A stretch of DNA of 64,000 nucleotides. Source: Lutjanus erythropterus. Lineage: Eukaryota > Chordata > Actinopteri > Lutjaniformes > Lutjanidae. The notes under the pieces are model-generated. The model was not told the DNA's origin and did not search any database. It was given only the letters and a program-made list of their open reading frames with translations. How positions within the stretch are numbered: position 1 is the stretch's first letter; the number at the start of each line of letters is the position of its first letter. Below, piece by piece: positions 1-11,864 of the stretch. Location of the stretch: the NCBI GenBank assembly GCA_020091685.1, contig CM034597.1, forward strand, positions 27,702,388-27,766,387. The letters are read 5' to 3'. Made by a program: the position numbers and the translations under genes.

Positions 1-55
1 CCCAAGCAAAAAAGGACCTGTGTGCACTGATACACATCTAACCGTTTCCTCGCAG

Positions 56-156
56 TTTTGGTTTGAGTGTTCAGTGCTTTGCTTGCAGGTATTGACGCTG
101 ATGATGACGCACTGTCAGAAAACCCGCGAAAAAATATGAAGTTATCCCCACAATGA
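56..156 (+). CDS. Possible terminal coding exon of an unidentified upstream gene
   Basis: I do not recognise the protein. A convincing 3' splice site lies at 40-55: a CTAAC branch-point-like word, a pyrimidine run and CAG. A second AG ends at 88. Reading A starts at 56 and stays open to TGA at 137-139 (about 27 residues, beginning FWFECSVLCLQ). Reading B must start at 89, because its frame has a stop at 64-66. It runs to TGA at 154-156 with an acidic then basic tail (IDADDDALSENPRKNMKLSPQ, split here as IDADDDALSENP then RKNMKLSPQ). A 3' UTR-like stretch with poly(A) signals follows on the same strand, which is the main support. The gene body lies outside the window. It could equally be a chance open frame. 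Confidence 0.25.
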
Positions 157-430
157 CCCAATAATATCACAGAGAGCATGCAGTTTTTTTTGCATTACCG
201 GCATTTTACGCACCTACTGTAATGTTAAGTTGTTGCACTGTACTTGTTTTTATTACTGTCAAAATAAAAAAAAGTTCTACTTGTATGTATATTAAGGCAG
301 ATTATTTACAAGAAGTATTATCTATATAAGAGTTGACAGAAATTTAGAATGTACAGAATTGTGTAAGCATTATGTTTTACTGTATATGTAAATCTGATGA
401 AATATAAATAAAGTTATTTTGCTCTATGAG
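157..430 (+). terminator. Putative 3' UTR and polyadenylation site
   Basis: This is an AT-rich stretch with AATAAA at 263-268 and a stronger candidate AATAAA at 407-412. The latter is followed about 25-40 bases later by a GT-rich downstream element (TTCAGTGTGTATAC). The order of splice acceptor, short open frame, stop, AATAAA and GU-rich element is what the 3' end of a + strand gene looks like. No transcript evidence is available, and AATAAA is common in AT-rich DNA. Confidence 0.35.
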
Positions 431-2230
431 TGAGTTGTTCAGTGTGTATACTACTCTGACTTTCCTCTGGAGGGAGACACATCATCGAAACCATGACTGG
501 CTTCTGCTGATGCATCAGATGGTTCAAAGTGCTTTAGATTTTCCCAGCCTGAAAATACACATTACTGTAACCACAACACAAATGCTTCATAGATTTCTAA
601 ATGTACCACATATAAATTTGGCACAGCAAAATGACAAATTTTCAGATAATTTTCAGGTATCTCTACTTTACTTGAGTATTAATTTTCTTTTTCCTTTTCC
701 TCCCTACAGTATGTGTACTTTCTACTCCTTACATTTTCAAAATAGGCTTGTTACTTTAATACATTTGTGGCATATTACTGATCATTTTTATTTTGCATCA
801 TTGTGTGCCACCTTCCCAACTGATTTCAATCTAAATGGATGGACAATAACACAACAACAACAACAATAAAAATAAATGAAAACAAAGGTATCAAGATGAA
901 AATGATGTAAAAGACATAACAAGACAAAACAGACAAGAGAGGGAGACTTGACCGCAGAGAGAAGGTCAGGAAAGTGTTTATAAACTTATGAAAACATACT
1001 TATGAATATTATATTCCATTTCTGCTATACCCTGCCAATAATCCCCTGTAAATCTTCCACACTAGACTTATAAAGGCTTCACTTCTTTGTCAGAGCTAAC
1101 AGACTCAGAAGGCCTTTTTCCAGCCTGCTCTCCCCTCCCTGCTTTTCTGACAGGATGACTGATTGAAGTTCAGTGCAGAGAAGGTGAGGGCTGGGACTGC
1201 AGCCCCCAAGGGCACACACACAGCCGGGGCTAATTGATAAATTCATTATGACAGTCTGGCAGGGTAGATAAGCTTTTGCAGATAGTACGCACCTGTAAGT
1301 TATACAAGGCTTCTGTACTGTACTTCTACTGCTGCACACTGGAGCAACTTGTTTTGTCTAGAGGTGAGATTGTGTAGTACTTTCACAAAGGAAAAACTAA
1401 CTCTCTGGCATCGTGCAAAGGCAGAGAATGCAAAGTGTGCTTACTGGCAGTTTCACTCATTTATTTTATGATACAGTAGACTGGTAGAAGGTGCTGTCCC
1501 ATACTGTAGCTGTGAGGAGTCACTACTGTTTGCTATTTAAAGGCCAAAAATTTGAAAGTTCACACTTTCAGTATAATGTGTCTGTTTTACTTCCTGAAGT
1601 CTATGTTCACACTTGGGCAGTGGCCCGGTTCATAAACTTGTGACCATTTACATCTAAAAAGCCCCATTTCTATATAGCATTAAACATTCATGACCAATTA
1701 AGTAACAAGTACAGAAAAATGATCTGCAGTTATTATTTATTAAGCTTTAGCACTCAAAGTCTCAGCTATTTTTTTGCAGGGCAGTGTTTTTTGATCAGAT
1801 TTGATTTGACAGCGGCCTCGAAACATCAGCAAACAAACAACCATCATCAGACTCTGGGGTATTTCACATCAGGGACCAGGGCCCAGATCTGAGTACACTT
1901 GACCCCAAAGTTCAGTTTGTTTAATTAGTGTTGTGTGTGAACTGTACCTGAGCACGGTTGGCTGATCTATGCACAAGTCCACTGGAAACATAAGAAACAA
2001 TTCTACCTAATGTGAAAATGTGCTCAAATCATGGAGAAAAGACCACAGGCAAGAACACAAAACACCTTGAAACCCTAACTTCAGCAGCCGGCAGGCTAGA
2101 AACCAGTTGAATAGCACGTAAGAGAAGGATATGATTGATGCATTATACTGTAACAGGTTCTGACTTTTATGATTTATTATTACATATTCCAGCTGACAGA
2201 CCAATCTGCTGATAAGAGTCACTGTGGTTG
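431..2230. other. Intergenic DNA, no gene seen
   Basis: No exon-like frame with splice sites is visible. The 147-codon open frame at 426-869 is low in complexity and ends in a CAA repeat. Apart from the repeat fragment at 985-1074, nothing identifiable is present. Confidence 0.5.
985..1074 (+). repeat. 3' fragment of TTAA-ended repeat family A
   Basis: The words CTTATGAATATTATATTCCA, TTTCTGC and CCAATA, then ACTAGACTTATAA, match the 3' third of the element that is more complete at 30699-31000 and 36417-37514. The 5' part is missing. Confidence 0.5.
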
Positions 2231-2239
2231 TTGTGGTAT

Positions 2240-2460
2240 GTATGTTCTTGCATGGATGTGTGTGCAGACATGCATTAGTCACACTGTGGGGATTCACATC
2301 AAAATACCAGTAACATAAATCATTAAATATTGAGGTGAAGACTTGATTTAAGGTTAGCTTAAGGTTTAAGTTAAGGGTTAGGGTTAGAGTAAGTCTCCAG
2401 GACATGAATGTAAGTAGATGCAATTTCCTCTGAAACAATGAAAGCACGACTGCATGCATG
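2240..2460. repeat. Decayed GTTAGGGTTA-rich repeat
   Basis: A degenerate run of GGTTAG/TTAAGG words at 2351-2393 contains TTAAGGGTTAGGGTTAGAG. Similar telomere-like, GTTAGG-rich tracts are scattered through fish genomes beside GT microsatellites. Only about two exact telomeric hexamers are present, so this is interstitial and not a chromosome end. Confidence 0.4.
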
Positions 2461-2951
2461 TATGTGCAATCCTGTCCCCTAGAAATCAGATTTGTATATC
2501 ATTAAATTGTTTTCATAATTACGTTGTGATGACAACATAATTCCAGCTTTAATTATGTCCACAGACAATGTGTCTTTAAAATTATACATTTAAAAAACGC
2601 ACTGGATTCGTAATGAGCTGGTCGGGGTGGATGGGGGGGCGTACAAAATACAGGACATTAATGCCAAAGTACTGAGTTTACATCCAGAAAGGTCAGAAAA
2701 AATAGTCATTTAGATTAAAAAAATGTCAATAAAAAAATCTAATGTATCAGCTTTTGAACAATGCTGTAGTTCATATGACTGGACAATGTATCACAACATT
2801 GCCTAATATGTTGTCAGTGAACATTTTACCAGTGTATATTCTGTATCAACTTTTTTTCAAATTGAAACATACGTTAATTAAAACATTTCCTCATTGTTTG
2901 TTCAGCATTACATTTCCATCGATATTTCCCTCAAAATTGTATTTTACAGCT

Positions 2952-3009
<58 letters not shown>
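2952..3009. repeat. (GT)n microsatellite
   Basis: An uninterrupted TG dinucleotide tract of about 29 units. It makes a spurious Cys-Val open frame. Confidence 0.97.
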
Positions 3010-3011
<2 letters not shown>

Positions 3012-4130
3012 TCATATTCTTAAACCCATGCTGATGATAAAAGAGATTAAGCAAGATGGCAAGTTAGTGAAAATGTCCTTAATCCTTCTTTGCTCCGCCA
3101 GAATTCGCTGAATATTGTTCTAAAGTGTCCCTGCAGGCCGCGGCGCCGAGGCCCCATTTTCTCTTCAAGGCAGCCTCTGTTCCATTAGTCTCCCCAGGAA
3201 GTGCGTTTTCTCACAGAGGGTTGTTTAAAAAGCTTAAACATGATACTGGGATTTTCTGTCCATTGTCTGTTCATTGTTTGTCCATTGTCTAATGTGGTTT
3301 GTCAGTTTGATAAAGCTACAACAGCTAAAAGTCATATTAAAGAATATCCCAGTTTTAGCGAGCTTTGTTAAATTCTGACAAAATAATTAGTCCCTTTTCT
3401 GTGTTTCGGAAAGAACAATGAAAGAAGAAAGAGGAGAAGGAACATCTCTATGATATACTTTGTATTCATACACTAAAATCTGGCAAGTCGATCTCAATAA
3501 AAAAAAACATATGCAACAGGTTAAATTGAAGTTTGTTTGCTTTATATCTTCTTGTTAATCTTACTTAATTTTTTTTGTTGGATCTACTTAATTGTGAAGT
3601 TGTTCCAACCTAAAAATTGTTAGTAAAATTAATTTGTTTTTTCAAAGTGTACAGATATTCAGCTTGGTTCTCTTGGTGTAAATATAAAAAAAACCCTCAA
3701 ATAATAAGCAAAAGTGATCCTAACTTCAAAAACAATTGACTTGCTTATCAGTAATGACTTTTGAGATGTTTTAGCATCCTGTCAGTCTGTCACGCAGGCA
3801 TTCCTGCTCATGACGTGTGTGAGCTGCACGGGCTCGTCAGTGATGACTGGAAGAAGGAAATGAGGCGTTGAAGTGAGAAAGGAAGAACTTTTCTTCTATC
3901 CTTTTACCTGAAACGGCCGCCCACGCAGTAGCTGAGGCGATTGTGCAGTGCCATAACAGCACAGCAGGAATGTACACATAAACGCACACACACACGTATG
4001 TGTTATTCATTACATGCATATGACGTATATCATTTAAATACTTAACTGCAAATGTACGTGTATAAGCTGAAGGCCCACAGATACACTCTGTAGATGCATG
4101 TGCACACAATCACAGACACACATGCCCCAT
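3010..4130. other. Intergenic DNA, no gene seen
   Basis: No coding exon is visible. A short GC-rich island near 3125-3165 (GCAGGCCGCGGCGCCGAGG) stands out from the AT-rich surroundings. It could be a conserved non-coding element, but nothing in the sequence proves that. Confidence 0.4.

Positions 4131-4131
<1 letters not shown>

Positions 4132-4168
<37 letters not shown>
4132..4168. repeat. (CA)n microsatellite
   Basis: An AC dinucleotide tract of about 18 units. Shorter CA/GT tracts lie at about 3984-3994 and 4272-4292. Confidence 0.95.
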
Positions 4169-4171
<3 letters not shown>

Positions 4172-4329
4172 AAATCTGGCCTCTGCAGCCGTTTATGAGG
4201 TTTCTTAGAATTTCTGAGGCCGGCTCTCCTCAAAATCTTTTCCTGTTTTTTGTGGCTGGGGAAGCAAACAAGTCATTGCTGGTTGTGTGTGTGTGTTTGT
4301 GTGAGTTCCCCTCTCATGAATTCCTGCAC

Positions 4330-4680
4330 CTTTACGGTTAAGAGTAGGGGATAATCCTCCCTCATCCCAGGTCCTGGCACGGCTCCAGGTCCGGTGCCTG
4401 ATGAAAAAGCAACGGCAAATTCCAGGCTTTATTAGCTCGAGGCTCAGAGACATTTGTTGTATCATATTTGACGTGTCAGGGGCCGATCACCAATTCACGC
4501 CGCTCTCTCTCCGTCTCCCCTTACAACAACAAGGCCTTTTCTCCGCTCCAAATGAGGTACGATGGGTTAATGATGGTTGCGTGCAGACGTGGCTATGCCC
4601 TCAATAATTACCTCGCTGGCTTTGCCTCCAGGTGTTCAGCAGACAGCTAATGATGTACTGTCTGAGGAGAGGGGAAGGCA
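4330..4680. promoter_or_regulatory. Candidate conserved non-coding element
   Basis: This stretch has little simple sequence and higher complexity than its flanks. It has homeodomain-type words (TAATGATG twice, TTAATGATGG, CAATAATTACC), GATAATCC and GACGTGTCAGG. The short open frames on both strands do not resemble known proteins. The call rests on texture only; cross-species alignment would decide it. Confidence 0.2.
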
Positions 4681-5099
4681 GTGGGTGAGGCGCAGAGAAG
4701 CTACACAGGGGAGAAGGTGATATGTTGCCATCAGCACTGTGACAACTCGATGGCACTCGATGGCGCTTCACAAAACCTGAATGTAACATAAGTGCCTGGA
4801 CTCATTTCAAAACATCTGGACAAAGGACTGCAGCTGAAAATTAGCCAGCTGGCTAACACTGGCACATTTACTCTGAGGTTTTCCTTAGAAATACACAGAT
4901 GAAAATAAAATTAATTAAATGGAAAAGGACAAACTAATGTCTTTGTTCTCAGCTTGTTAAAAATTGTTCTCAGATTACATCCTTCATGTCCTAAATCCTT
5001 TTCATAATTTTTATGTCCTAGGGGATCCACATCTTTTATATACAATTTACTGTATCAGAAATTTTGTCAACAAATTCTGTATTTAACTTCAAGCTGCTG

Positions 5100-5278
5100 T
5101 TCTGTTCTGTAAACATGACATGTCTTGCATGTCTGTCGATCCTGGGAGGGGCATCCCTCCTCTTTGGCTCTCCCTGGTTTCTTCGATTTTCCCCCTTAAT
5201 TGTTAAAAGTTTTTTTGGTACGGATTGTAAAGCCCCTGAGGCAAATTGTGGTTTGTGTCTATATAAATAAAACTGGAC
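5100..5278 (+). mobile_element. LINE (L2/Maui-type) 3' end
   Basis: The landmarks are those of a very common fish non-LTR retrotransposon 3' UTR, in order: CCTGGGAGGGGCATCCCTCC, TTGGCTCTCCCTGGTTTCTT, ATTGTAAAGCCCCTGAGGCA and CTATATAAATAAAACTGG. Only the tail is present, the usual result of 5' truncation on insertion. The family name is from recall. Confidence 0.65.
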
Positions 5279-5390
5279 TTAAATTGATATCATGAGTCTA
5301 ATTTTTTGTAATTTTGGCCATCACTCTCATCAGATATAACAGGGTTTTGCTTGCTTAAAGTGGAAACAGGCACTTTTCAGATGTATTATT

Positions 5391-6514
5391 CAGGGCTGTC
5401 CCTGACTAAGATTTTCCTACGTCGAAACAGATTTGAACATCCTGTAATAGTCGACAATTCATCCTTTTTTTTCTTACAGTGCAGTGAGTGACACTAAATT
5501 CTTATGAGTCTACGTGAATATATTTCACCAGATAGACACATGTTTTCATGCACTTCTTTGTGACCTGCGATGTGAAAATATAAATATTTTCACACAATCA
5601 GAAATTAAAAGCGTGCGTCCTCCTCAATTATAAAATCAGCCGACCTGAGGAGATTCTCTCCCAAGGCTGCAGCCGCTGTCCAGCATGGCCTGCGCTGCAT
5701 GCTCCATGCTCCTTAACAGCGAGAGATTTATTTTGACCAAACCACAGCTGGTGATTGTTGGGGCAGTGGAGAGACGAACCAAGACGTTTCTGGTGGGTTT
5801 TATTTAGTTTCCGTTAAGTCTGAATGAAGAAGATGATGACGCAAAATGATTCTGGTGAGTTTGGTGTGAGTAATTAAACCGCTGTTTCTGCTTAAACGAA
5901 ATGTATCTCACTCTTTAAAATAAGGTCTCTCACTGTTACACTTTAACACTTTTCCATAATGTTGTCAGACACTAACAATAACAATCTGAGCCTGTCAAAT
6001 ACGCAACAAACAACAAGCAAACAAGCGTCACCTGCTCTGTGCGCTCCGCAGGTGTGCCTGGATGAGGCTGCTGATCGCACGTCATGCTGCTCTGTATTTC
6101 TGTCACTCTACTCCTCTTCCATCACAGTTAGTTTTGCGGTTTGTGGTGATTTTGAGACTCAGTTTGTAAAATTCACAGACAGTCATGCTGTTGCATTGTT
6201 TTGTGTACAATGACGCAGATTTAAAAAAAACAAGTCTACCAACCACTCCCTTCACCCTCGCTCATCACTCAACTGACAGTGCATGTGGCTCAGGGGATAT
6301 TTTTTAATAAGCGCACCAGCTTATATAAAAAATATATTTGATTACCTTTAATTCCTCACTGAAATGTTCTCCCTGTGCATTTTTGTAAGCTTCTATCTGT
6401 CCTGTAACTGTGATGCACACTGACTGAAAAAACAAATGTTTAACTGGAAGAATCTCACTTGACTACTGGGGCTCGAACTGATGATTCAAATCATCGACTA
6501 TCAGCGGGCTGCCT
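5391..6514. mobile_element. Candidate non-autonomous hAT-type DNA transposon
   Basis: The left end begins CAGGGCTGTCCCTGACTAAG, like the CAGGGCTG ends of fish hAT MITEs. The reverse complement of the right end reads GGCAGCCCGCTGATAGTCG, an imperfect partner, so the terminal inverted repeats are diverged. The 1.1 kb interior has no transposase frame. No clear 8-bp target duplication is visible. The class is inferred from the termini. Confidence 0.4.
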
Positions 6515-8238
6515 TTGTATTATTGTTATGCCACTGTGGCAAAGTCAGGAGGTGTTGTGTCAAAATCTGTTCCCCTGTTGATATGTTCCCCATTAACTTA
6601 TACTCTGCTACAGCTAACCATAACCCATAGACATATATATGTAGATGCTGCATTGGCATCGCTGCCCATTTTTGATCAAGGCTTGTAAACAAATACATGT
6701 AAATGGGGGAGCGGCAGTTTTTCTGGATGAAAAACTTTATTTTTCAACCAATCTCAATGAGTGGTGTTACATTCAATGATTTATTTCTATGCAAAGTAAT
6801 TTATAAAAAAAAACCCTCTGCATAGCTCATAAACCCTTGAGATAGAGCAGGCGTGGGTGTCGGGGTAGAGGGGGGAGTAACATCAGAAGAAAACGTGAGG
6901 ACAAAAAGCACAAGTTTGTTCATTCATGTAATCTTTAACTGAGACATAATTCTCCTGGGAGAAATCATGCCTGGTGGCAGGCAGATTTGCATAGTGAAAG
7001 CAAGGCTTATAGAGAACACATACTTCATAATGATAAGTTAAAGCAAAAAAGTTGTCTATTTCCACTTAAATTACTGAGCTTTACAATAAACTCCACTTGG
7101 CATTGCTGACAGACACAGCAATCAGTTTAAAGGAATACTCCACCCAAAACCACTTCTGAGTGTCAAACACAACTTGTGAAGACTTGAAGGAGTGGTTTGT
7201 AGATTTTTTTTTTTTTTTTCAGCTCTGTCAGGGCAGATGTCAGTGTGTTTTTTACAGCAGTTATACAGTGACCCAGTTTCTTGTAGAGACAATACAGGTC
7301 AAAATGTTAATAGTAATGTCTCTTAAACCACTCCTGCTGCACACTGTACTTCTTTACGATGCAAGTATGTGCCTATTTATTTCCAAAAACAATATATTTT
7401 CACTCAAATATGACTAAACGCACAACTTCTGATTTCTATACTCATACACAACCTTCTAAGACACGTGTGTGCATTGATTTGTGAGCAGTAGAGTGGAGAG
7501 CTAATGCGTAACAATATACAACAGGCTTTGATGTGTGTGTTTTGTGTGAGACTCTGAATGTCTAGATGAGGCGTTGCTGCAACCGTGTGTGATATGCGAG
7601 TGAGCTGCACTACTCACTACTCACTGTGTTGCTACTCTAACCTGTTTAAATGTATTTTATTTTAGTTTTAGTCCATAAAAAAACAGGTTCCATTGGTAAT
7701 AGCACAGATCTACTAAAGGAAAACTCTATCTGCTAAGTGTCTAGGTTACTCACTTGAAATCAGCTACACTCAGATTGAAGAAAAAAAAACAAAAAGTTTT
7801 TTTTTTTTGGAAACAAATCTTTCCATCATCGTGTCTGTGGCTGTTAAGTCATTGTGGAAAGAGTGATCGCAAACCACTTGAGTCTATTATGAGAAAACCT
7901 GCAGCAGAAGCACAGCCGAAGCGGCAGAGATATGACTTCACCAGTGCCCAAAGGCCAGAAATGTTTGACTCGTCAATCCAGACAGTAGCCAGAGAGAAGG
8001 TACAGTTGTGTAAATAAGCACTGTGACTGTGATTGACACACAGCTCACTACACTGACAGAAAACGTATGGGCTGAGTTAAAGGCAAAACACAACAACAAT
8101 GCAGTAAATGTCTAAAATTACAAGAATGTGTTGACTCAGACGATGGGAGACATTGTCACACACGCATGCAGTTCATGAGGGAGTGGAGACAGTAAAAGAC
8201 AGAGCCTGTGTCTTGTTCTGTTTTCCTCTGTACCTGTA
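6515..8238. other. Intergenic DNA, no gene seen
   Basis: AT-rich with homopolymer runs (T at 7205-7220; A and T around 7780-7810). At 7125-7150 the word TTTAAAGGAATACTCCACCC resembles the start of common fish TTAA-ended MITEs, but a matching end was not found. No exon is supported. Confidence 0.4.
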
Positions 8239-8239
8239 G

Positions 8240-8670
8240 CGTGCTGCAGGGATGACGTATTTTTGTAGGCCAGCTTGGAAGTCAACATCGCTCTGGCTCC
8301 CTCCACAAAAAGCCACTGGGATTTTTACATTGGTTTTGGATTTAAGTGCAAAAAATAAGCTCTGCGGCAAACAAAGGTTTACAACAGTGACACATTTTGT
8401 TCAGGAAGATAATCTTCACAAAGAACACCTTCAACTTCAACATCACAACCATTAAGTAACTAGTGGTCAGCGTGATGATGTGTCATGTATCCAACAACCT
8501 CTGTAGAGTCTTTTAGCCACTTGTTAAGACATGTAAACGCTAAAAAAAAAAAATCATAAATGGGGTATGTACTGACAGAGCTTTACAATCTATTAAACTG
8601 CTGACATTTACTTTAGGACAAGGGAACCAGGAGTGAAAAAATGCCATCTCATTTTAGGACTCATTCACTC
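8240..8670 (+). repeat. Dispersed repeat family B, copy 1
   Basis: This is collinear with 53377-53793. Shared words in the same order and strand include GTGCTGCAGGGATGA, TTTTTGTAGGCCA, CATCGCTCTGG, CCCTCCACAAAA, CACTGGGAT/CATTGGGAT, CTCTGCGGCA/CTCCGTGGCA and TTTTAGGACTCATTC. Two diverged copies 45 kb apart indicate an interspersed element. No coding capacity or termini were identified. Confidence 0.65.
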
Positions 8671-8937
8671 TATAGCCCACAGAAAAACTTAGGAAAACAT
8701 GTCAAAGTATCAGACATAGTCTAGTTGGAGACACTTGAATGTTTTTATCACATGAAACATTTGCAGCAGAATATATTGTCAAACCTCACTACGCACGTTT
8801 TCTCTCCACCCCTCGGTGTCTCACACTGATACACAAGGTGTAGGAAATGTTGCCAGAGAGCCGTGTTTACCATTTTGAAACAGTCGAAGTTTGGTTCGGC
8901 GTAACAGCAGAAGTACTTGAGTAGGTTGGGGTTACAA

Positions 8938-8985
8938 TATAAGATAAGATAAACTTTATTGATCCCACAACAGGGAAATTCACAA
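8938..8985. repeat. Short interspersed repeat fragment
   Basis: ATAAGATAAACTTTATTGAT followed by CCC and GGGAAATTCAC is a ubiquitous fish repeat signature. A related stretch lies at 56222-56420. The class is not certain. Confidence 0.5.
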
Positions 8986-8989
8986 GAAA

Positions 8990-10540
8990 GAGCCCTGGTG
9001 ACAGGTGTTTTGTCAAAGAAGCATTCTTAATTGTTTAAGGCTCTGCTGGGATTTCAACCCACGAGGAGCAGCTGTTCATGTTTTATGTGTGTTCCTGACC
9101 ATATCTCGGCATATGCATTTATGTGTGTGTATGTGTACTCACAGATTTACAGTAAACGTGTTCCTACAGTGACATGAAGCAGACTAACAGCCAGGTGTCC
9201 GTTGGGTCAAGCAGCTGTTATCTGGTCTTTCTCATTCATGCACAGGATGATTGCATAAACAGGCAGAATCAGGAAACTCTTTCTTTATTTAACCCAGTGG
9301 ACCTGCTCCCTGAGAAAAAAACTCCCCCAGAAAATATCCGTCTCATTTGGCTACCTTACAGCGTCCCATTCCAACAGGCGCACATCAATAATGGCTGTGC
9401 AAATATCCACTTTTGTGGTTACAATTATACCAATCAATCAATGTGTTTTGCCATTCCTCTGGGCAGTGACATCATGCTCTTGCAACAAGGGGAACAAAAG
9501 ACAAGGAAGGGCGTACTCGCTGCATGTCCACACGAAGAAATCAAACACAAAACCATTTTCTTCTTCTTCACATGTCTGGTTCTATCGGCTGCACCTGGTC
9601 TGAGGAAGCCAGAGAACAGCAACCTTTTCTTCTCTGTTGCTTGTGGATCTGATTTAGGATTTCTGTACTTTTTATTCATGCATGTCTCTGTATTTATGCA
9701 TAAACACTAACCAAACATGTCTGTCATTCCCTATACCCACAGTAAACTAAGGATACACGGTAGGAAGAGAACAGCTCAGGAGGAACGAGGAAGGATGACA
9801 GAACACGGCAAGACGAATTCTGTTCAGTTGTTTCTTAATTAAAGGGGAATGCGCTGCCACGTCGCCTTCGTTCTGCATATTTTTCCTCTGCGTCTTAACA
9901 GAAGAATAGCTCAGAGGTACACAGAAGAGCCTGTTCTGGAGAGATTTACTCTGATGCCAGCGTGGGTACATGTGGAGGAGGAAAGGCTCTTAAAATCTAC
10001 ACCATCTCTGGGCGCAGCTGTTTCCTCTTTATCAGATTCTAGATAGCGAGACAGCGGATACAAGGAAGAACAGGCCAGAAGTTATGAGATACAAAATAAT
10101 GGAGGCATAAACACTGTCAACAACACGAGCTCTGTTTTGAGCCTTTTTTAAAATATAAAATAAATAATATTAATAATGTTCCAACAAGATGAAAAATTGT
10201 CCACAAAAGTGCTTTTTCATTTACTCTTCATTGTGACTGTAGAAGAGAATTACCAAAGACAACACTAGTTTTCCTTTGAGGGCTGGATGTCGGCCATCAG
10301 CAGTGACTTTGCTCTCAACCTTGGGAATATATGCGAACGTGTTTTCTCTCTTTTCTTAATCCCCTCTCTCATTCTCGCTGTGCTTTGGCTGAGCACCGTG
10401 ACCACTTAACTAATTGTGTTGTGAAAGATGTTCCAAGGGTGATGATTCGGCTTCAGTTTCCAAACGTTTCTTAAGTGAGGGGCTCTGCAGGGGGCTAAGA
10501 CTCTACAGACATGCTAGATTGTATTGAGGATCAGTGATGC
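8990..10540. other. Intergenic DNA, no gene supported
   Basis: This holds the longest open frame of the window (9174-9710, + strand, 178 codons). It shows no domain or compositional sign of coding, has overlapping open frames in other phases and ends in a hydrophobic low-complexity tail, so I do not call it a gene. Confidence 0.45.
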
Positions 10541-10542
10541 TC

Positions 10543-10640
10543 TGAGCCAAATGCTAACATCAGCATGCTAACATGCAGAGACAGAGGTAACATGCTGATG
10601 TTAAGAAGGTATAAAGTTTACCATGACCGCAATCTTAAGC
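10543..10640. repeat. GCTAACATG-rich dispersed repeat fragment
   Basis: It contains AAATGCTAACATCAGCATGC and AACATGCTGATGTTAAGAAG, which can fold on each other. It then continues with TATAAAGTTTACCATGACCG. This arrangement matches a common fish interspersed repeat recalled from other genomes. Confidence 0.45.
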
Positions 10641-11053
10641 CCTGAAACAGAATTATAACTGTAATGTCAGTGTTTGCATTACTGTGGTGTGTCCTCTGTA
10701 GCTCCGCACATTAAATATCCTACTTTAAACTTCACTAGGCTCTGTGGTTTACACATGTATTAAGACAAATATGAAATAGAGTGTGTGTTTTGAGAGTTTT
10801 GGCTTAAAAACATTATGTGATCTTGATTGCTGTTGTTTCAGATCAGATTTCTGCTTGAACATGTGTGGTGTTGAAGTTTTTGGTTTAGAAGATGTTATCG
10901 TGGTGATATTTAGGGTAAAGGTGCAGCTAAACGCCTTCTGATCGCCATGATAGAGAATTGCCGGAATGAAAAAACAAAACGCACTCAAACTGCAAGAGAA
11001 TAAATGGGCGGGGCAGCATATGCCATAAAGGAAGTCTTTCAACACAGCAGATT

Positions 11054-11056
<3 letters not shown>

Positions 11057-11084
<28 letters not shown>
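11057..11084. repeat. Poly(T) tract
   Basis: An uninterrupted run of 28 T. It could be a reverse-strand poly(A) tail of a retroposed sequence, but no recognisable body adjoins it. Confidence 0.9.
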
Positions 11085-11087
<3 letters not shown>

Positions 11088-11679
11088 TTGAACCAAACAA
11101 CACCGACATAACGTTGCTCCAGTGTCTGACTTTAGATAACTTTCCCATGTTCCAAAAGCAAAAGAGGCATGATTTGTAACGTATCTGCTTCTCGTGTGAA
11201 ATATACAACATAGGCATCGGGCAATGGCATTGCTGGCATGGCTGCTAACTTCGTCTTCTTTAAGTTAGCGACCAATTGCCTATTAAATCCCCCCATGGTG
11301 GGGCAACACATCATTAAAACATCACACCCCCGTCCCATCCCGTCAATATTATTGTTATTATTAGTAAATTGATGTTGTCATAGAAACAAAACCCGCGTGC
11401 AGCATTTTTTTTTTCGCTCACTGCACAAGCGTTTCATCTCAGTTGTCCTCCTCTACCAGGGAAAAACGTTGTATGGACACGGGCCAGAACAGGGTGTATA
11501 CAAGCACCTCCCCTTGTTGCCTGGCAACCTAACAATATAGACAAGGCGTCAAGAAGGTCCATCCGACTCCCTGTAAAACCACAATTTTCACATCTTGTTT
11601 TTTTAATGGCCTAAGCAAGCAAGATGTAACATGTTACTTAATGAGCTTTAGAGGTGTTGGTCGGATTTTTTTAATCATT

Positions 11680-11862
11680 GGACAGAGCCAGACAAGCTGT
11701 TTCCCTTTGTTTCCAGTCTTTGTGCTAAGCTCCACAAACCGTCTCCTGGCTCTAGTTTAGTTTTGACTGAGCAAACATGAGATTGATATCACTCTTCTCA
11801 TCTAACTTCAGCAAGAAAGCAAATAAGCGTGCTTCTCAAAATGTTGAACCATTCCTTTAAAT
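11680..11862 (+). repeat. Dispersed repeat family C, copy 1
   Basis: This shares ACAGAGCCA, TTTCCAGT-TTTGTGCTAAGCT, GGCTCTAG/GGATGTAG and AGAAAGCAAATAAGC-like words with 20118-20290. It ends CCATTCCTTTAA, as many TTAA-ended fish MITEs do. The family is familiar from percomorph genomes. Confidence 0.6.
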
Positions 11863-11864
11863 GA

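Noticed and set aside
426-869. 147-codon open frame just after the putative poly(A) site
   Set aside because: It lies downstream of the likely transcript end, has random-like composition and finishes in a CAA-repeat Gln run.
2351-2393. TTAGGG-like telomeric sequence
   Set aside because: Only about two exact hexamers in a degenerate GTTAGG-rich repeat; interstitial, not a telomere.
9174-9710. Longest open frame in the window (178 codons, + strand)
   Set aside because: No domain or family resemblance, overlapping open frames in other phases and on the other strand, low-complexity hydrophobic tail, no promoter or splice context.
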